DNA from: Desarmillaria ectypa
Lineage: Eukaryota > Basidiomycota > Agaricomycetes > Agaricales > Physalacriaceae
Direction: 5' to 3'
Assembly (NCBI GenBank): GCA_030407005.1
Contig: JAUDYN010000003.1
Coordinates: forward strand, 1,116,001 to 1,180,000
DNA length: 64,000 nt
Position 1 is the first letter of the stretch, and each line of letters opens with the position of its first letter. The position numbers and the translations under genes were made by a program. A model generated the notes under the pieces. It had not been told where the DNA came from. It saw only the letters and a list, made by a program, of their open reading frames with translations, and ran no database searches. Of this stretch, positions 32,222-45,300 are shown piece by piece.

Positions 32222-35200
32222 ATGGCGACTAGTATGCGTGGGCTAACGCAGGCAAGTCCTTGTATTCCAAGTGGCACCTCTGGACCATTTACGAACCTAA
32301 TCACTCTATAGTTTATTGCGGACATTCGCGGTGCCAGGGTTAGAGACTTGGAAGAGAAGCGGATCAACAAGGAGATGGCCAACATCAGAAAGAGATTCAA
32401 AGGTCAGGTTGCCGTCAGCATTCTGTTGTAGTGCTCTGATCTCCTCCTGCAGAAGGAAACCTGGACGGTTACCAGAAGAAGAAGTAACAAAGACCTTTGC
32501 TTCATCGGCTCGGACCCCCACTTACCGCGAAATCTGCAGATATGTCGCTAAGATCATCTTCACCTACATTCTCGGCTATAAGGTCGACATTGGGCACATG
32601 GAGGCCGTTAATCTGATATCAAGCTCTAAATACAGCGAGAAACAGATAGTGAGCATGATAAGGTTCGTTTCATCTGCATGTCAGCTAATTCTCGAGGTTT
32701 CATCGTAGGGTTACCTGGCCGTCACCCTTCTGATGCATGAGAACTCGGATTTCCTGCGGCTAGTTGTGAATTCAATAAGGAAAGACTTGCACGGCAACAA
32801 CGAAATTGACAACTGTCTGGCCTTACATGCTATCGCGAATGTCGGTGGAAGTGAAATGGCAGAAGCGCTTTCTGTGGACGTGCATCGGCTTCTAATATCA
32901 CCGTACGTCAAGACCTGCTACGGAATAATCCAATAACTCACCCTTTTGTAAAGGACATCACAGAGTTTCGTCAAGAAAAAGGCAGCTCTGACGCTCCTTC
33001 GACTATATCGTAAACATCCAGACGTCATACCTGCCGCAGAGTGGGCGCTACGAATAGTCTCAATCATGGACGACGACGATTTGGTGAGTATTCACTCGGC
33101 TTTGGAGATAATGATAACTCATTGCGTCTTGAACAGGGCGTTGTCATCTGTGTTACAAGTCTGGTCATGGCAATGGCACAAGACCATCTAAATGCTTTCG
33201 CAGTGTGTTATACGAAAGCTGTTGATAGGTTGCAACGGGTACGCCCGCTTTCTAAGTTCTCAAAATGTCTCGCGTCTGACCATCCAACAGCTCGTCATTG
33301 AGCACGAATATTCCGCAACCTATGCCTATTATAAGGTACCCTCACCTTGGTTGCAAGTCAAGCTACTTCGTCTTTTGCAGTACTATCTGCCTTCCGGTAA
33401 GCGCGACCTGACTGTTCTGTTCATTTAAAGTTCTGATATCGCACCAGAGGACCCTGTTATACGGTCCGTACTGCATCAAGTACTGCAGACGATCATGAGC
33501 AACAGTGCGGAGCCTTCGCGCAATGTGCAGCATAACAACGCCCAGCATGCTGTCCTATTTGAAGCCATTGGCCTAGCAATTCATCTTGATACGAACTCGC
33601 CTCTCGTCGGCACAGCCGCTGTCCTTCTTGCCCGATTTATATCATCAAAGGAGACCAATGTCAGATATCTTGGCCTTGACACGATGGCACACCTCGCCGC
33701 TCGTGCAGACTCGCTGGAGCCGATCAAGAAGCACCAAGGGACAATCATTCTGTCCTTACGAGATAAGGATATATCCGTTCGACGTCGAGCATTGGACCTT
33801 CTCTATAGTATGTGCGATTTGGACAATTCTGAGCTCATCGTCGGCGAGCTTCTGCGGTATCTCAGAGTCGCTGACTATGCTCTCCGCGAAGAAATGGTTT
33901 TGAAAATCGCTATACTTACCGAAAAGTATGCTAGCTCATACAAGTGGTATGTCGATACCATTCTGCGACTGATCAGTGCCGCTGGAGACCATGTTGGTGA
34001 TGAGGTTTGGTACCGAGTTGTTCAAATTGTCACAAACACGGAGGACCTGCAAGAATATGCTGCCAAAGTAATATTCGCTCACCTGAAGACTCCTTCCACT
34101 CACGAGAGCTTGGTCAAAGTAGGAGGTCCGACTTTATCGTTCTCACATACTTTCCAGATTTCTTACCTTCTCTACAGGCTATATCCTGGGTGAATATGGT
34201 CACCTGATTGCAAATGAACCTGGGTACAGTCCCATTGAACAGTTCCAGGTCCTTCATTCAAAATCGCAATTCTGTGTCGCCTCTACACGTTCTCTCCTTT
34301 TGTCCACGTACATTAAATGGGTCAACGTCTTCCCTGAGATCAAGCCCCAGCTTTTGACCATCTTTGACCGCTATCGCCATGTTCTAGATGCAGAGTTACA
34401 GCAACGGGCGTGCGAGTTCTACGCATTAGCATCGAGACCCGACGACGATGAACTCTTGCAGAATGTTTGTGAAGAGATGCCACCGTATCCGCCTCGTGTT
34501 AGTGCTCTTCTTGGTCGGCTGAATAGAAAACATGGAGACACAGAAGATAAACGAACTTGGGTCCACGGAGGTAAGGAGGCAAATTTGGACCGGGAAGCTG
34601 TCCAAAGGAAATCGACACTAGTCCCTGATATCAATGGACATGAGTCCTCCCACCAAGCCTCTGCGACCCCGGATAGCCACGATGTTCTGGGCTCACTCGC
34701 CGGTTTGGACCTGAGCAGACCTTCGGCTAGCTCGGATGATCCTCCATCTCCGCATGTAGCCATCGGTCCAAGCGTGGAACGATGGTTTGACAAACTTATG
34801 TGCAATGCCGAGGGTGTCCTCTATGAAGACGTCCAGGTCCAAATCGGAGTAAAGTCTCGCTATCAGGGCCACCTTGGACAGCTCGCTATCTATATTGGTA
34901 ACAAGGTGCCCACTACTCTAACATCTTTCACTACCACCATACATATCAGCGAGCCAGCGGCTTTGTCCGTAACATTTGCTAAGATCCCGCCGAACACCAT
35001 TGCACCGCGCACACAAACCCAGCAGCTTCTGCATGTCGAATGCAAAAAAGTGTTTTCTGTACCTCCAATCCTCACCATCTCATTCTTAGCGGGGTCTCAT
35101 CAGACCATATCTGTCCGCCTTCCTATCGTTGTAACGAAATTCATCGAGAATGTCAGCCTGACACAGATAGATTTCTTCGAGCGTTGGAGACTCATAGGCG

Positions 35201-35562
35201 GACCTCCACGGGAAGCCCAGGTTGTATTTCCCGTCGACCTGACAAGTTCTGGGCAACTGGACCTGGCCAAAAACAATAGGGTCGTAGCAGGGCATCATCT
35301 CAATGTGTTGGATGATATAGATCCGAATCAAAACAACATTGTGGCGGCGGGCGTATTGCATACTTCCGTGGATGGCAAGGTCGGGTGTCTACTACGTTTG
35401 GAGCCAAATCAGGACGCCAAGGTCAGTTTTTTCTAGTCGCAACACGTTCCGTCATATTCACATCTTCTACAGCTTTGTCGTTTGACGATACGCAGTACTG
35501 ATGAAGAGGTAGCCGCAGAGGTTCTGAAATTGATCCAGAAACCATTGAAGGCCGGGTCATAG
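32222..35562 (+). CDS. AP-2 adaptor complex subunit alpha
   Basis: Large adaptin of the clathrin endocytic adaptor at the plasma membrane. The first exon is [10 protein letters not shown], joined to [20 protein letters not shown] (GC..AG intron), then [38 protein letters not shown] and [19 protein letters not shown], the classic alpha-adaptin trunk. Solenoid repeats continue through [39 protein letters not shown] and [20 protein letters not shown] disordered hinge with [18 protein letters not shown] precedes the ear domain ([28 protein letters not shown]-like [18 protein letters not shown]). It ends [13 protein letters not shown]. More than ten introns in the first third, few afterwards. Confidence 0.95.
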
Positions 35563-35676
35563 CGGTTGGGAAAGCTGTTTTATAACGTAAATGAAAACAA
35601 TTGACCTATTTATTGTACAGACTAAATCCTACCCGGGACGAAGCATATAATAATAATGAATAGGTACTGCGCATCT

Positions 35677-38600
35677 CTATCGTTTCAAAATACCACGGAA
35701 CAAACCTTTCTTTCTCTTTCTGGAATCATCGTAAGGATCCACCAGTGATTCTTCCTGTTGTAAAGGAGGCCGTCGGATAGAAGAGGTATGGCTGTCGCCA
35801 TATGTGATAGAATCTGTTGAGGGTGATTTGAAGTGTCGTAGACCAGTTTTCTGACGGCTGCCGCTGGCAGGTGTAAGGGGTAGTTCTGGATCCCGGCCAA
35901 AGCCACGAGGACTGAATGCGTGCTCTCTAGGTACATCAGATATGGGTGATGGGGCAGTAGACGGGCGTCCAGATTTACGATAACGTCGTTCTTTCCCTGT
36001 AGAAGTAGAGGCGGGAAACGCAGGGTATCGTATATCAGAGCGCCCGTTAGATGAGTTCAGCCGTCGTTGACTAACAGACATCTGTGAAGCCAGTTGACTG
36101 ACTCTGTGCAGCGCCTGTTCCTCGACTTCGTAACATTTAGAGCATAAGTCGTGCATTAACCGATCATCTTTGTCTACGAGAGTGTGAGAGGCAGCGAGGT
36201 AATCTCTGGAGCTCCTAATGACGGCAGAGGTGATGATCGCAAGATGCCTGGGTACATCAAGTAAATGGGGAGGCATTGGAATGGCCTCTAGGTTGAGCTT
36301 CGTCATTTCGGGGGCACGTTGTCTCAGAGAGTTCACGACGTGGATTCTATCATGGCGGCCAGACGATGATCCTTTGGGAGACCTATAGTCGTCCTTTCCT
36401 GGTGAGGAAACTACAATAAGATAATCCACCATGGCCGGTAGACTTTCCTGTAGGAAGTCTTTCAAACCACGCATGGATTCTTCCTTTTGAACGGACTACA
36501 AGCCAGCCATTAACTTAATACGCGCGACTGACGGATTGAAAGCTTACTGCGTTGAGGTTGGCAAGACTCAGGATCACTTTGGCAATCAAGGTTAGACTGC
36601 GCCGTACGGCTTCACTCGGTAGACCTATAACTAATCAGTCACAGTTTGTGGCAACAGACAATTCATTCCTCATACCAGGGCAAAGACCAAAAAGGTGGGG
36701 ATGTAGGATTGCGGGTACAATAAACCGGAGGAAACAGAAGGCCGAGACACTTTGCCATGGTAGGTCGCGATTATCTGCCATGACTTCGCTTTCTTGATAA
36801 CGCCGTTCTACCAGTTTCTTAATGGTTTCAAATAGTCGTCGCATTTCACTTAGAGACAAGGTCGTGAACGGACGAAAATATGGAATGTAGATGTGGCTTA
36901 CTAAGGGCATTCTCCTCTGACCGAATATATCTGGTCCCAGAATTTTCGACACCATGCTATGAGGAGGTCGACATTCCGTTCAATGTCCTTTGCGCTTTTC
37001 CCGCTTCGCACGGGGTCCACTTCGATAGCGACTTTTTCCTGGCATAACTTACGAAGCACGGAACCGATACTCGCCTCTAGGAATGCCTTTCCATACCATG
37101 TCATGCATAATTCCATGACTTTGGTCAGAGTTGTGTTGCCTCGAAACAAGGTCTGATGGGCTACTTGAAAATTGGGGTCAGCTCAATCAAACAGAACTTC
37201 AAGGTCGACTGACATGAAGGTGTCCCGTCAACTTCCCGATAGGCTATTTCTCGGATTTGTTCAACAACATTGTTTTTTGCGACTGCTATTGATAATAGCT
37301 GTCCAGCAAGCGTCTTCACGTTGAGCTTCTTCTCAAAATCGTTCATCCAGTCAAGGAAATTTCGAGAATTGAAAGTCTGATATGTATTAATACCGGAAGC
37401 GCCAGTGATAACAATCTTGCCTACATTTAGAAGAGAGCTGTAGGCCGAGCAAGGGAGTATTATTTCCCTGTATTAGAGTTAGCGTGAGATTAGGTAAGAG
37501 GATAAAACAGCTCACTCGTCCACTCTGATTTTCAGCTGAATATCACCTACTTGTAGATCACTAGCCAGAGGGCCGCTTTGAAGCACCGGAAACCAGCCCT
37601 CGATTGCTTCACCTCTCCGAAAGTTGTTCAGAGTAATACATACAGAGCCCAAGGGAGACGGTTTGAAGACCTTTTTCTCCCTCCAGACGAGGACATCCAG
37701 GGTTTCAAATGGCGGAAGATCAGAAAACGTGAAACTTTCATGCCATACAGGTGAGCCTATTCCTTTCTTGACTGTCGTGCGCCCACATAACATGTCATTC
37801 AAATGTATTTCGCACGACACGTCCAAATCAACTGGATCGTATTCGGAGCTTGATTCGTTTTTGTCATCCACGGGTCTGGTGTTTCCTAGGTTACGGCCTT
37901 GGATAACGCTCAGTTCCACCTGTCGCCACATCCGATAGGATCCACCGTCTTGTGGGTAGGCCCATCGACCGTATATCTCTGCGATAGCGTAGGATCTGAG
38001 GAGGGCAAGCCAGGTGTTGCAAAGGTCAGAGTTTGCGAACTGGAGATAGACAGGTTCGGTAGTATTGGGAGAACACCATCGTTGACTGGCACATGGTCAG
38101 CACAGCGACAGAAAGCGATGGACGCTTACTTTACACAATACATCCCCAGGCAATGCTTGCGAAAGAAGAGCGAGGTATCAGCGTGTCGAATGTCTGTGTG
38201 GTTGACCAGGTGAATGTACAATGTCCGGTAAAGAATAGATTCCTGGCAGTGAAGGGAAATATATCATCACGATTGACAATGAACAGAAGGTAAACGCACG
38301 TCCACATAAATGTTCAACAGACATCTATCGCCCTCTTCCGCCATGAGTTTGCACGTAGCAGATCGCCATTGACCAGTCCCAGCAGAGCCCCTTGCTAGAG
38401 CAATCCAACTTGATTTCTCTAATAGTGGTCAACACGCGTCTCGCAGGGGTTAAACCTGGCACACACCTTTAATTTTCTTGCTGTCTTCTGATGGGCCGTT
38501 AGATTGCTGGGCTGCAGCTCGTTTAACGGGCTTCTTACGTAGGGTCTGAGGCTAGAGAAGAGTGAGCAGGTAGAGAGGCAATACGAAGCGCTGGTCGGAC

Positions 38601-38717
38601 CTTGCGGAGGGCGACGCTTGCCGCTGTGGAAACGTAGAGCTCGGCAGTAACGAGAAATTCCCTTGGTGAAGCTGGGTGCTCTGACTCGACAGACTGAGAG
38701 GACCAGGAAGCGGACAT
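35677..38717 (-). CDS. Ras-family GTPase-activating protein (PH-like, C2 and RasGAP domains)
   Basis: Starts MSASWSSQSVESEHPASPRE. A PH-like region follows (GTGQWRSATCKLMAEEGDRC, LYIHLVNHTDIRHAD, YLQFANSDLCNTWLALLRSY). The C2 domain is RQVELSVIQGRNLGNTRP, DVSCEIHLNDMLCGRTTVKK, PVWHESFTFSDLPPFETLDV and EGWFPVLQSG. The RasGAP domain contains FRGNTTLTKVMELCMTWYGK, EASIGSVLRKLCQEKVAIEV, SVSAFCFLRFIVPAILHPHL and FGLCPG, holding the FLR...PA.L.P signature. The C-terminal 260 residues are basic and serine-rich and end GLFRGILKR. PH-C2-RasGAP order is shared by yeast Bud2 and animal SynGAP/RASAL proteins; which Ras-type GTPase it serves cannot be told. About ten introns. Confidence 0.88.
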
Positions 38718-39074
38718 GGAAGACGAGTGAGAAGGAACGAAATGATCAGCTGCATTTCACTGCCACATTGTCCACAAATTGAGACAACTTGCACTTGGCC
38801 AATTGTGTAATTCATTCGGCGCTGTTTCATGACGCCGCCTTTGTAGGCCTCCGTTACAATTCAATCTATCAGATGCGCCACATCTCTTTGATAACATTTC
38901 ATATATTTCGCGCTCGTTGTTCAGAACGTTCAAGAGGTGTCAAGAGGTGGAAGTCAATCTATTATTATGCTGACAACAGTAATACTTCCACGGGTATAAT
39001 ATTAAGGTGTCCGACTTTATCGTCCATCATCATGTCTGACCCGAACCATTGCCGAACGGCAAGGTTTGCAAGGT
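38718..39074. other. Intergenic stretch between RasGAP and elongase genes
   Basis: About 357 bp: promoter of the RasGAP gene and 3' flank of the elongase gene, both minus strand. It contains AT-rich runs near 38880-38910 and 38955-39005. No gene recognised. Confidence 0.45.
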
Positions 39075-40293
39075 TTACTCGCTCTTGTGCCTAACGGATG
39101 TGTCGGTCCATCAGTAATCGCCCGAAAAGCGGGATTTGAACAGAAGACGCACAGTTTCCCGTTTCCGTTAGCGACACCGTTACCTTTAGATACTTTGGCG
39201 GGCTTCTTGTACGTTTGGAAATAGAAGTTGATGAAAAGGAAGAGATAGCTAGTAAGAAGTCCACAACCAAAAAGAGCCGCGCTTTCAGCCCCAGCGCAGT
39301 TTCCGAAGTGCGGAAGGTCTTTACGACGAGCAAAGACGAAATGTTGGTATGCTAAATACTAAGTCAGCCGAAAAGTCACCCAGAGAGACACGTAACACTC
39401 ACTCCCAAAGTATACCAAAAAGAGGTCAATGACGAACTGAATTATCTGCATCAACGTCAAATATTTCTTCCACTAAAGAACCGTCAGCATTGAACTAATC
39501 AAACTGAGCAAGGATGACATGCCCAGATTTTCTTGCCGCCAGCAGTTGCGTAATAATAATAATCTGATATGATGTTGAGTTTCATTAGATACACGTCAGC
39601 TTGCAGCTTACACATTAAGACGTGCACAGTTAAGTTCAGGGAGATAACAGTCCATGACTAGAATGAGCAGATCAGAACCCGCAGCCACATCAGAAAATAC
39701 ATCACTCACAATACTGGTTCGCCCGTTAAGCTGGGAGTAGCAGAGCAAAGCCGTCGCCGAATGGTGGAAAACATGCAAGAATGCTGCGTATCCCTTGAGG
39801 AAACGAACAAGCGTACAGAAGGCAAGAAACACTGACCCAAGGGTTTCTTCTTGAACGCGAGGAATACCGTGTCTATCAACTCAAGATACTTGAAGTAGTA
39901 GTTGATCATGTAATAAAATTCCATTCGCTATAAAAGGGTAAAAATCAACGCATAGAAGAAGCAACCAGAGCTCACAGGTGTCCACGACTCGTCAGCACAG
40001 ATGGCGCTGAAAATACCCCTGTTCCATAAAATTGGCAAGATCTCCTCCGCCATGAGAACGAGCAAAATGAAACTGCCGCCGCTGAGAATAACGTTATGTA
40101 TTTGGAAAAGAGTGTTGAGTTTTTGAGGGGGGCGACTTTTCATCATGGCCTGGACGCCAAAGATAGTGACGAGATACGACAATAAAGTCGCGAGGACCGA
40201 AGACGTAGTCGAAAGCGGTGTCTGGCCTGGTACATAGGAATGCAAATGACGGGGAAGGGCGGGAAGATGAGCCTCGAGAAAGTCAGCGAGCAT
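39075..40293 (-). CDS. Very-long-chain fatty acid elongase (ELO family)
   Basis: Endoplasmic-reticulum condensing enzyme that extends acyl-CoA. Membrane helices include TLLSYLVTIFGVQAMM and GGSFILLVLMAEEILPILW. The ELO hallmark strings are FYYMINYYFKYLELIDTVFL, the histidine box FLHVFHHSATALL, and TVISLNLTVHVLMYYYYYAT and KKIWWKKYLTLMQIIQFVID. It ends with INFYFQTYKKPAKVSKGN and, after a 62-nt intron, KLHKSE; without that intron translation would run to 39017. The start is the ATG at 40293 (MLADFLEAHLPALPRHLH); the only upstream in-frame starts are non-ATG and a TGA lies close. About six introns. The lysine-rich tail may serve ER retrieval. Confidence 0.92.
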
Positions 40294-40837
40294 TTCGTCA
40301 ATGGAAGGAAAAACTCGAATCACCGGGTTGAAATCCAAAAAGTTGGGGGCCCTTCACGTGATTTTCTGGCATGTGTTTCGTCCCTCGGCTTCACGTTGCC
40401 CACGATGTCCGTCGACCGTCAGTGACGTGCGTAAGGAGTAAGGGCAGCGAAGAAAACGTTATTCGGCATCGAAGCAACGTTAGACGTGATACCATGATAT
40501 TGTAGCCTGTATATTTAGACGCTTAGTACTGGAGTGATATTTTTAGGAGGGTAGCACACGGTCATAGACTTCTTCGGCCTCAGCAAGTTTTGCGGTTTCT
40601 ATTCGCTGGGTTCATCCGTACGACCAAGTAAGTGCTCATAGGTAGTTGTATGTTCCACGCGTTAAGAATGTGATGATTATAGGATGTACAATTGCTCGGG
40701 GTAATACATGTATGCAACCAAAAGATTCCCATCAACGAAAATGAACATGTCCATGCGATTGAGACGGCTATGTGATGATAAGGCTAGGGCACGATTTTAG
40801 ATCTACAAGAACAACATTTTCCCTGTCACAGAAATCG
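40294..40837. other. Intergenic stretch upstream of elongase gene
   Basis: About 540 bp between two minus-strand genes. It includes the elongase promoter, with a CACGTGAA element near 40356 and pyrimidine-rich patches. No gene recognised. Confidence 0.4.
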
Positions 40838-41521
40838 TCAATGAATAAGCAGGAAGGGCGGGGAACCGAATAACCTTTTGCTCAGTTTGGTATGCTGCAG
40901 AATGTCGACAACGAAAGATGTGACTTGAGATCCTTTCAGGTCAGGGGGAGAAGCACAGACGAGACAGAGTGACGAGTTCGACGGCGCAAGACTATAAGAT
41001 GCGTGAACCTATAGCCATTGGCCGATTAGAGACTAGTTTTCAGATGCAACGGAATATCTCACGTACTCCAGAGGAACGCAAAGTCTGGAGAAGATCGTGG
41101 ATAAATAAGAGACATCGTGACCGTAAGTCGTGTAAGTCATGAAGGTCAAGGCCTTCGCTATGATTTAGTTTGAGATAGTCACGAGCAATGGTTGACTTAC
41201 ATATGTCTGACGAGGGACACCACGTCGGCACAGTACAGTGCAGTCGAACTGAGGCATTTCCCGAGCGCATAATAGCTCTGGCGCTCCGGCAATCAGGAAA
41301 TGTAATAGGTGAGCAAGATGGTATTCACTTTGTAAACGGCTCGACTGCGTCATGAAGGTTTCCCAACTGCAAAGGTGTTATCAATAACGTCTACACGAAA
41401 AAAAATGTTCAAGGGCATTTACTTCGTTGAGCGGGACCTCAAACCGAGACTCAGGTGAGTCCTCGAGCAGATGGGACACCTCTAGAGATTGCAGTGAAGA
41501 CTCGGATAAAAAAGACACCAT
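40838..41521 (-). CDS. Orphan helical protein
   Basis: I do not recognise a family. Exons join in consistent phase: MVSFLSESSLQSLEVSHLLE and SRFEVPLNE, a 57-nt intron, LGNLHDAVEPFTNYYALGK and CLSSTALYCADVVSLVRHI (GTGAAT donor, GTAAGT next), then EGLDLHDLHDLRSRCLLFIH and DLLQTLRSSG. From there either translation ends at REIFRCI (41040), or a GTACGT..TATAG intron leads to a last exon with FVVDILQHTKLSKRLFGSP and a stop at 40838. Predominantly amphipathic helices, no signal peptide or membrane segment. An alternative frame in the middle exon (HLAHLLHFLIAGAPELL) also reads openly, so the model is tentative. Confidence 0.45.
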
Positions 41522-42377
41522 TTTGTGCGAGATAGTAAATAGCTAAAGGTGACGTGTAGGCGAGGCAAACCCGAACTTTATAGTGGGGCGATCCGTCTCA
41601 GTCACGGGGAAGGTCGGATCCAACGGACGCGGTCGGAACTACTACTCCGCAAGACATGTTGGTCTAGAGCCAATGGCATAAAGTCTGGACAGACGTACTA
41701 GTATTGCCTGGAGGTAACAGGAATGTCGTTTTGGGGGCATGAAACACTTAAACATGGCACGAGTGTATGAATTGGCTTCGAGACATACAGAATAGCGAGA
41801 TTCGCTAGAACCTTGAGCACTAGTACTTACTACTGAGTACTTGAATATCACAAGCTTAAGTACACTTGAGATGGAAGTGGCGGGCGCAGAAATTGCAAGT
41901 TGATTGCAAATTTTGGTTCCTTCATTGCTGTCCATGGGGAGTGTTGCGGGGCGTGGGGCAGCGGGGCGAGCTGGGGTGAGGCGTTGCGGGGCGAACCGGA
42001 GACGCTATATTTGTCAAGAGTCCTCGATACCAATACGATCGCCACGGTATCTAAATATATTTCAGGAATATCGGAGAGGACAAGTTCATTTACATTTCGT
42101 ATTTGGTGAGTATGAGGTACGTTCTTTTGTTATTCGGAAATTCCGTTGCATCGCGTCGGGATGGCAGTTTCTTTGAAGTTTTTAAAGCGAGAAAGGAAGC
42201 GTCGTTACAGTTGTTAAGGAACGATCAGAATCATAATGCAACGTGCCATTGTATGGCCTTGTTGATTTTAGACGCTGACGCGCTTATGACGCACATTCCT
42301 TCTTTGCGCCTTGCTCTGCACCGGCTTGCTTAATTTCTTCTACCTCTCTGTTCTGACTTAACCTTTAACGTTTTACG
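41522..42377. other. Divergent intergenic stretch before VPS13
   Basis: About 856 bp. It holds the promoters of the orphan gene (-) and VPS13 (+). A cluster of GGGGCG-like words lies at about 41938-41997, and AGTACTT recurs near 41820-41865 between two CTTGAG hexamers. Open frames here are short and featureless; I see no gene. Confidence 0.45.
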
Positions 42378-45300
42378 ATGTGGTGGATGAACCCGGGGAA
42401 GGAGGTTCTGAATGTCGTCAGTGGATGTCCAATAGTTATAATGGATCGCGCTCGCTCATTTACAGTAACTAGCTGTTCAACCGTATCCTTGCCCCGTATG
42501 TAGAGAATTTGGATATGAACCAGGTCAATTATGGAATTGGACAAGGTATCATTCTTCAAGGTCATATGTGTCGTCAAACTGACTCTATCAATAGGTCAAC
42601 TGACACTCAAAAACTTGCGATTGAAGAAGGGCGCGCTCGATAAGTTTCGGCTTCCAGTAGACGTGTTAGAAGGTGCGTTTTTATATTTTGTGTTTCCAAC
42701 TCGGTCTCATGGCACACAGGACACCTTGGCAAGTTCACCCTCTCCTTGCACTGGATGAATCTGGGAAACCAGCCGGTTGAGGTTCTGGTTGAGGACGTTT
42801 ACATTTTGGTGGTTCCATCAACGCAGTCTAGTTATGACCCCGAGGAGGAGGAAGAGAGAATGCAGGCAGCCAAAGCTGAGCGCCTTCAAAATGCGGAATT
42901 ATTACACATGCGGGGTCAGGCCGAGACTACTTCAGGTGGGTGGTAATTATTTCGTGTTCCAAGTATCTCATGGTTCCATTCCAGAGAGTTCACCACAAAA
43001 CCAGGGACTGTGGCAAAGTTTAATGGCCAAAGTAATCAACAACTTACAAGTTACTGTCAAGAATATCCACATTCGTTACGAGGATAAATTGAGCGTTCCA
43101 GGGGTATGCCTATGCCAATGGTTTATGAAATGTAACTTAATGTCTCAATCAGCATCCCTTCGCTGCCGGACTAACACTGGCAGGGTTTGAAGCAGTGTCA
43201 GTGAATGAAGAGTGGCAGCCCGCATTCATCGAGAGCACTGCTGGAGCCATTCACAAGGTTGTTTCCAATTCGCACATGTTGAACACGATCTAACTCTCAA
43301 TCAGCTGGCGAACCTGCAATCTTTGGCTGTATACTTTGATACGGATTCCTCGAGTATAGCCGGTTTACCTCCTAACGAATCCATACAGAAATTCCACGAT
43401 ATGGTGCGTTGGCGCTTATGTCTGGGTAGTATCCACTAAAGAAGATCAGATTGCGTCCGGAGTTCAGAGTGCAGAGCACCAATTCATATTGAAGCCGGTA
43501 TCCGGCGAAGGCAGAGTTCGTGCATAGTTCTCTCACCCGTTCCCTATATTGACCGCAGTTTAGGTTGTCGTGAACCATAGAGTGGATAACCATACGCCTC
43601 GTTTCGACTTGCAACTATTGTTTGATGAGATAGGTGTCGCACTGGACGACCATCAATATCGAGATGTGATATCTCTGTTGGATATGTATCATGTGTATAT
43701 TAGACAGCATCAGGTATTCAAGTTCAAGTTGGTCATCCATTCTAAACAACAAAACTTACCTTCCTAGTATCGCAAATATCATCCTAGCGACGAGGAGTTC
43801 TCCATCAATGCAGCCAGTGCCCGATTACACTTTGCTGGAGTAGCGATACTGGAAGAAGTGAGAGAGAAGAACAGGAAGTGGACATGGGCCTATTTCGCAG
43901 AACGCCGGGACGACAGGAATAAGTATGTTGATCTATTTCAGCGAAAACAGTTGGGCGTGCTACCTCTGGTGGTAAGCATAGCTTTCTTTCCACCTTGAAA
44001 CACTCATCATTTCAATATACAGGATCAGAGAGATTTAGACGCTCTGGAAAGGAAACTTTTGTATGAAGATATTCGATTTTATCGGTCTATCGCTCGTTCT
44101 AGACTTCGCAAGGATACAGCATTGCGGAAAAGGCTAGAAGAGGAGAAGGCCAAGCAACAACCAGCGAAGCAGAGCTGGTCCAGTTGGCTGTGGGGTTCTT
44201 CTGAAGATACCAAACAAGAAGATCCTGCGTTTGGCGGACCGATGACTGAGGAGCAGCGGCAGCAGCTATACGAGGTCCTCGATTACGATGAGAAGAGTGC
44301 AGTGGTCGAAGCTCTTGAAGCTCCGCGAGACTCATTGAAGGCTCGCCTGTCAGCCAGGCTGAATAAAGGTTCTTTCGTTCTGAGGACCGATCCTCACGGG
44401 ACGACTGATGAAATCATCTCCGTCATTTTCGACGTTTTCCGAGCCAATGCCATCCAAAGGGCAGACAATCTGGAAGCTTCTGTTTCGCTTGGTGGATTTG
44501 GAATATTTGACGGTACCACTCAAGGGACGCTTCATCCTCAGATTGTATCGGTCAAAGACATTCCGAGTTCCCGGGATGAGGAGGACCAAGATGACTCTTT
44601 CTTATTCGTGAAGTTCGAAAACAAGCCACTCGACGAACGTGCCGATAACGCCTTGACCGTTCGCATGCGGCACATGGAAATTGTTTATCACAAAGGATAC
44701 GTAGAAGCGATCTACAAATTCTTCAAACCTCCGGAAAGCCAGCTCGAATCTGTCGAAGCGCTACTGGTGAGACCATATGAAACTTTAATACAAAAGCTAA
44801 CGGGTCCATAGAATGCTGCCAGCCAAACATTAGAAGGACTAAGCAAGGAGACACGCGCTGGGTTGGAATTTGCCCTTCAGAATCACAAAACAATCGACAT
44901 ACAGATGGACATGAACGCGCCTGTCATCATCATCCCAGAAGAGTGAGCTTTCCAGCGAGCATATCTTGCATATATTGACCTCATCACTAGTGTGACGACA
45001 AAATCGTGCAAGCACTTACTCATCGATGCTGGTCATATGGCAATTGAAAGTGATCTGGCGGATAAGGAGGCTATTCGGGCAGTCCATCTTAAGCGCAATC
45101 AGCAATACAGCGACGAAGACCACAAACGGCTCGAGGGTCTGATGTATGATAAAGTGTCACTGAAGTTAAAAGATGCCCAGGTTAGTTTGAAATGGTTCCT
45201 GTCAGAAAGTTTCTCATACTTGATGTTTTCTGCAGTTCATCCTTGGTAATGATCTTGAATCATGTCGTAGGGCTTTGACGTCGGAGAACGACAATGTGTT

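Noticed and set aside
35685..35936. Second minus-strand ORF at the RasGAP 3' end
   Set aside because: It is a frame shadow of the basic RasGAP tail, which continues to GLFRGILKR.
39130..39160. tRNA B-box-like GTTCAAATCCC on the minus strand
   Set aside because: Flanking bases do not pair into a T-arm and no A-box or acceptor stem is present; it lies in the last intron of the elongase gene.
40294..40338. Longer elongase N-terminus (DFNPVIRVFPSIDE)
   Set aside because: It would need a TTG start with a TGA just upstream; the ATG at 40293 is the simpler start.
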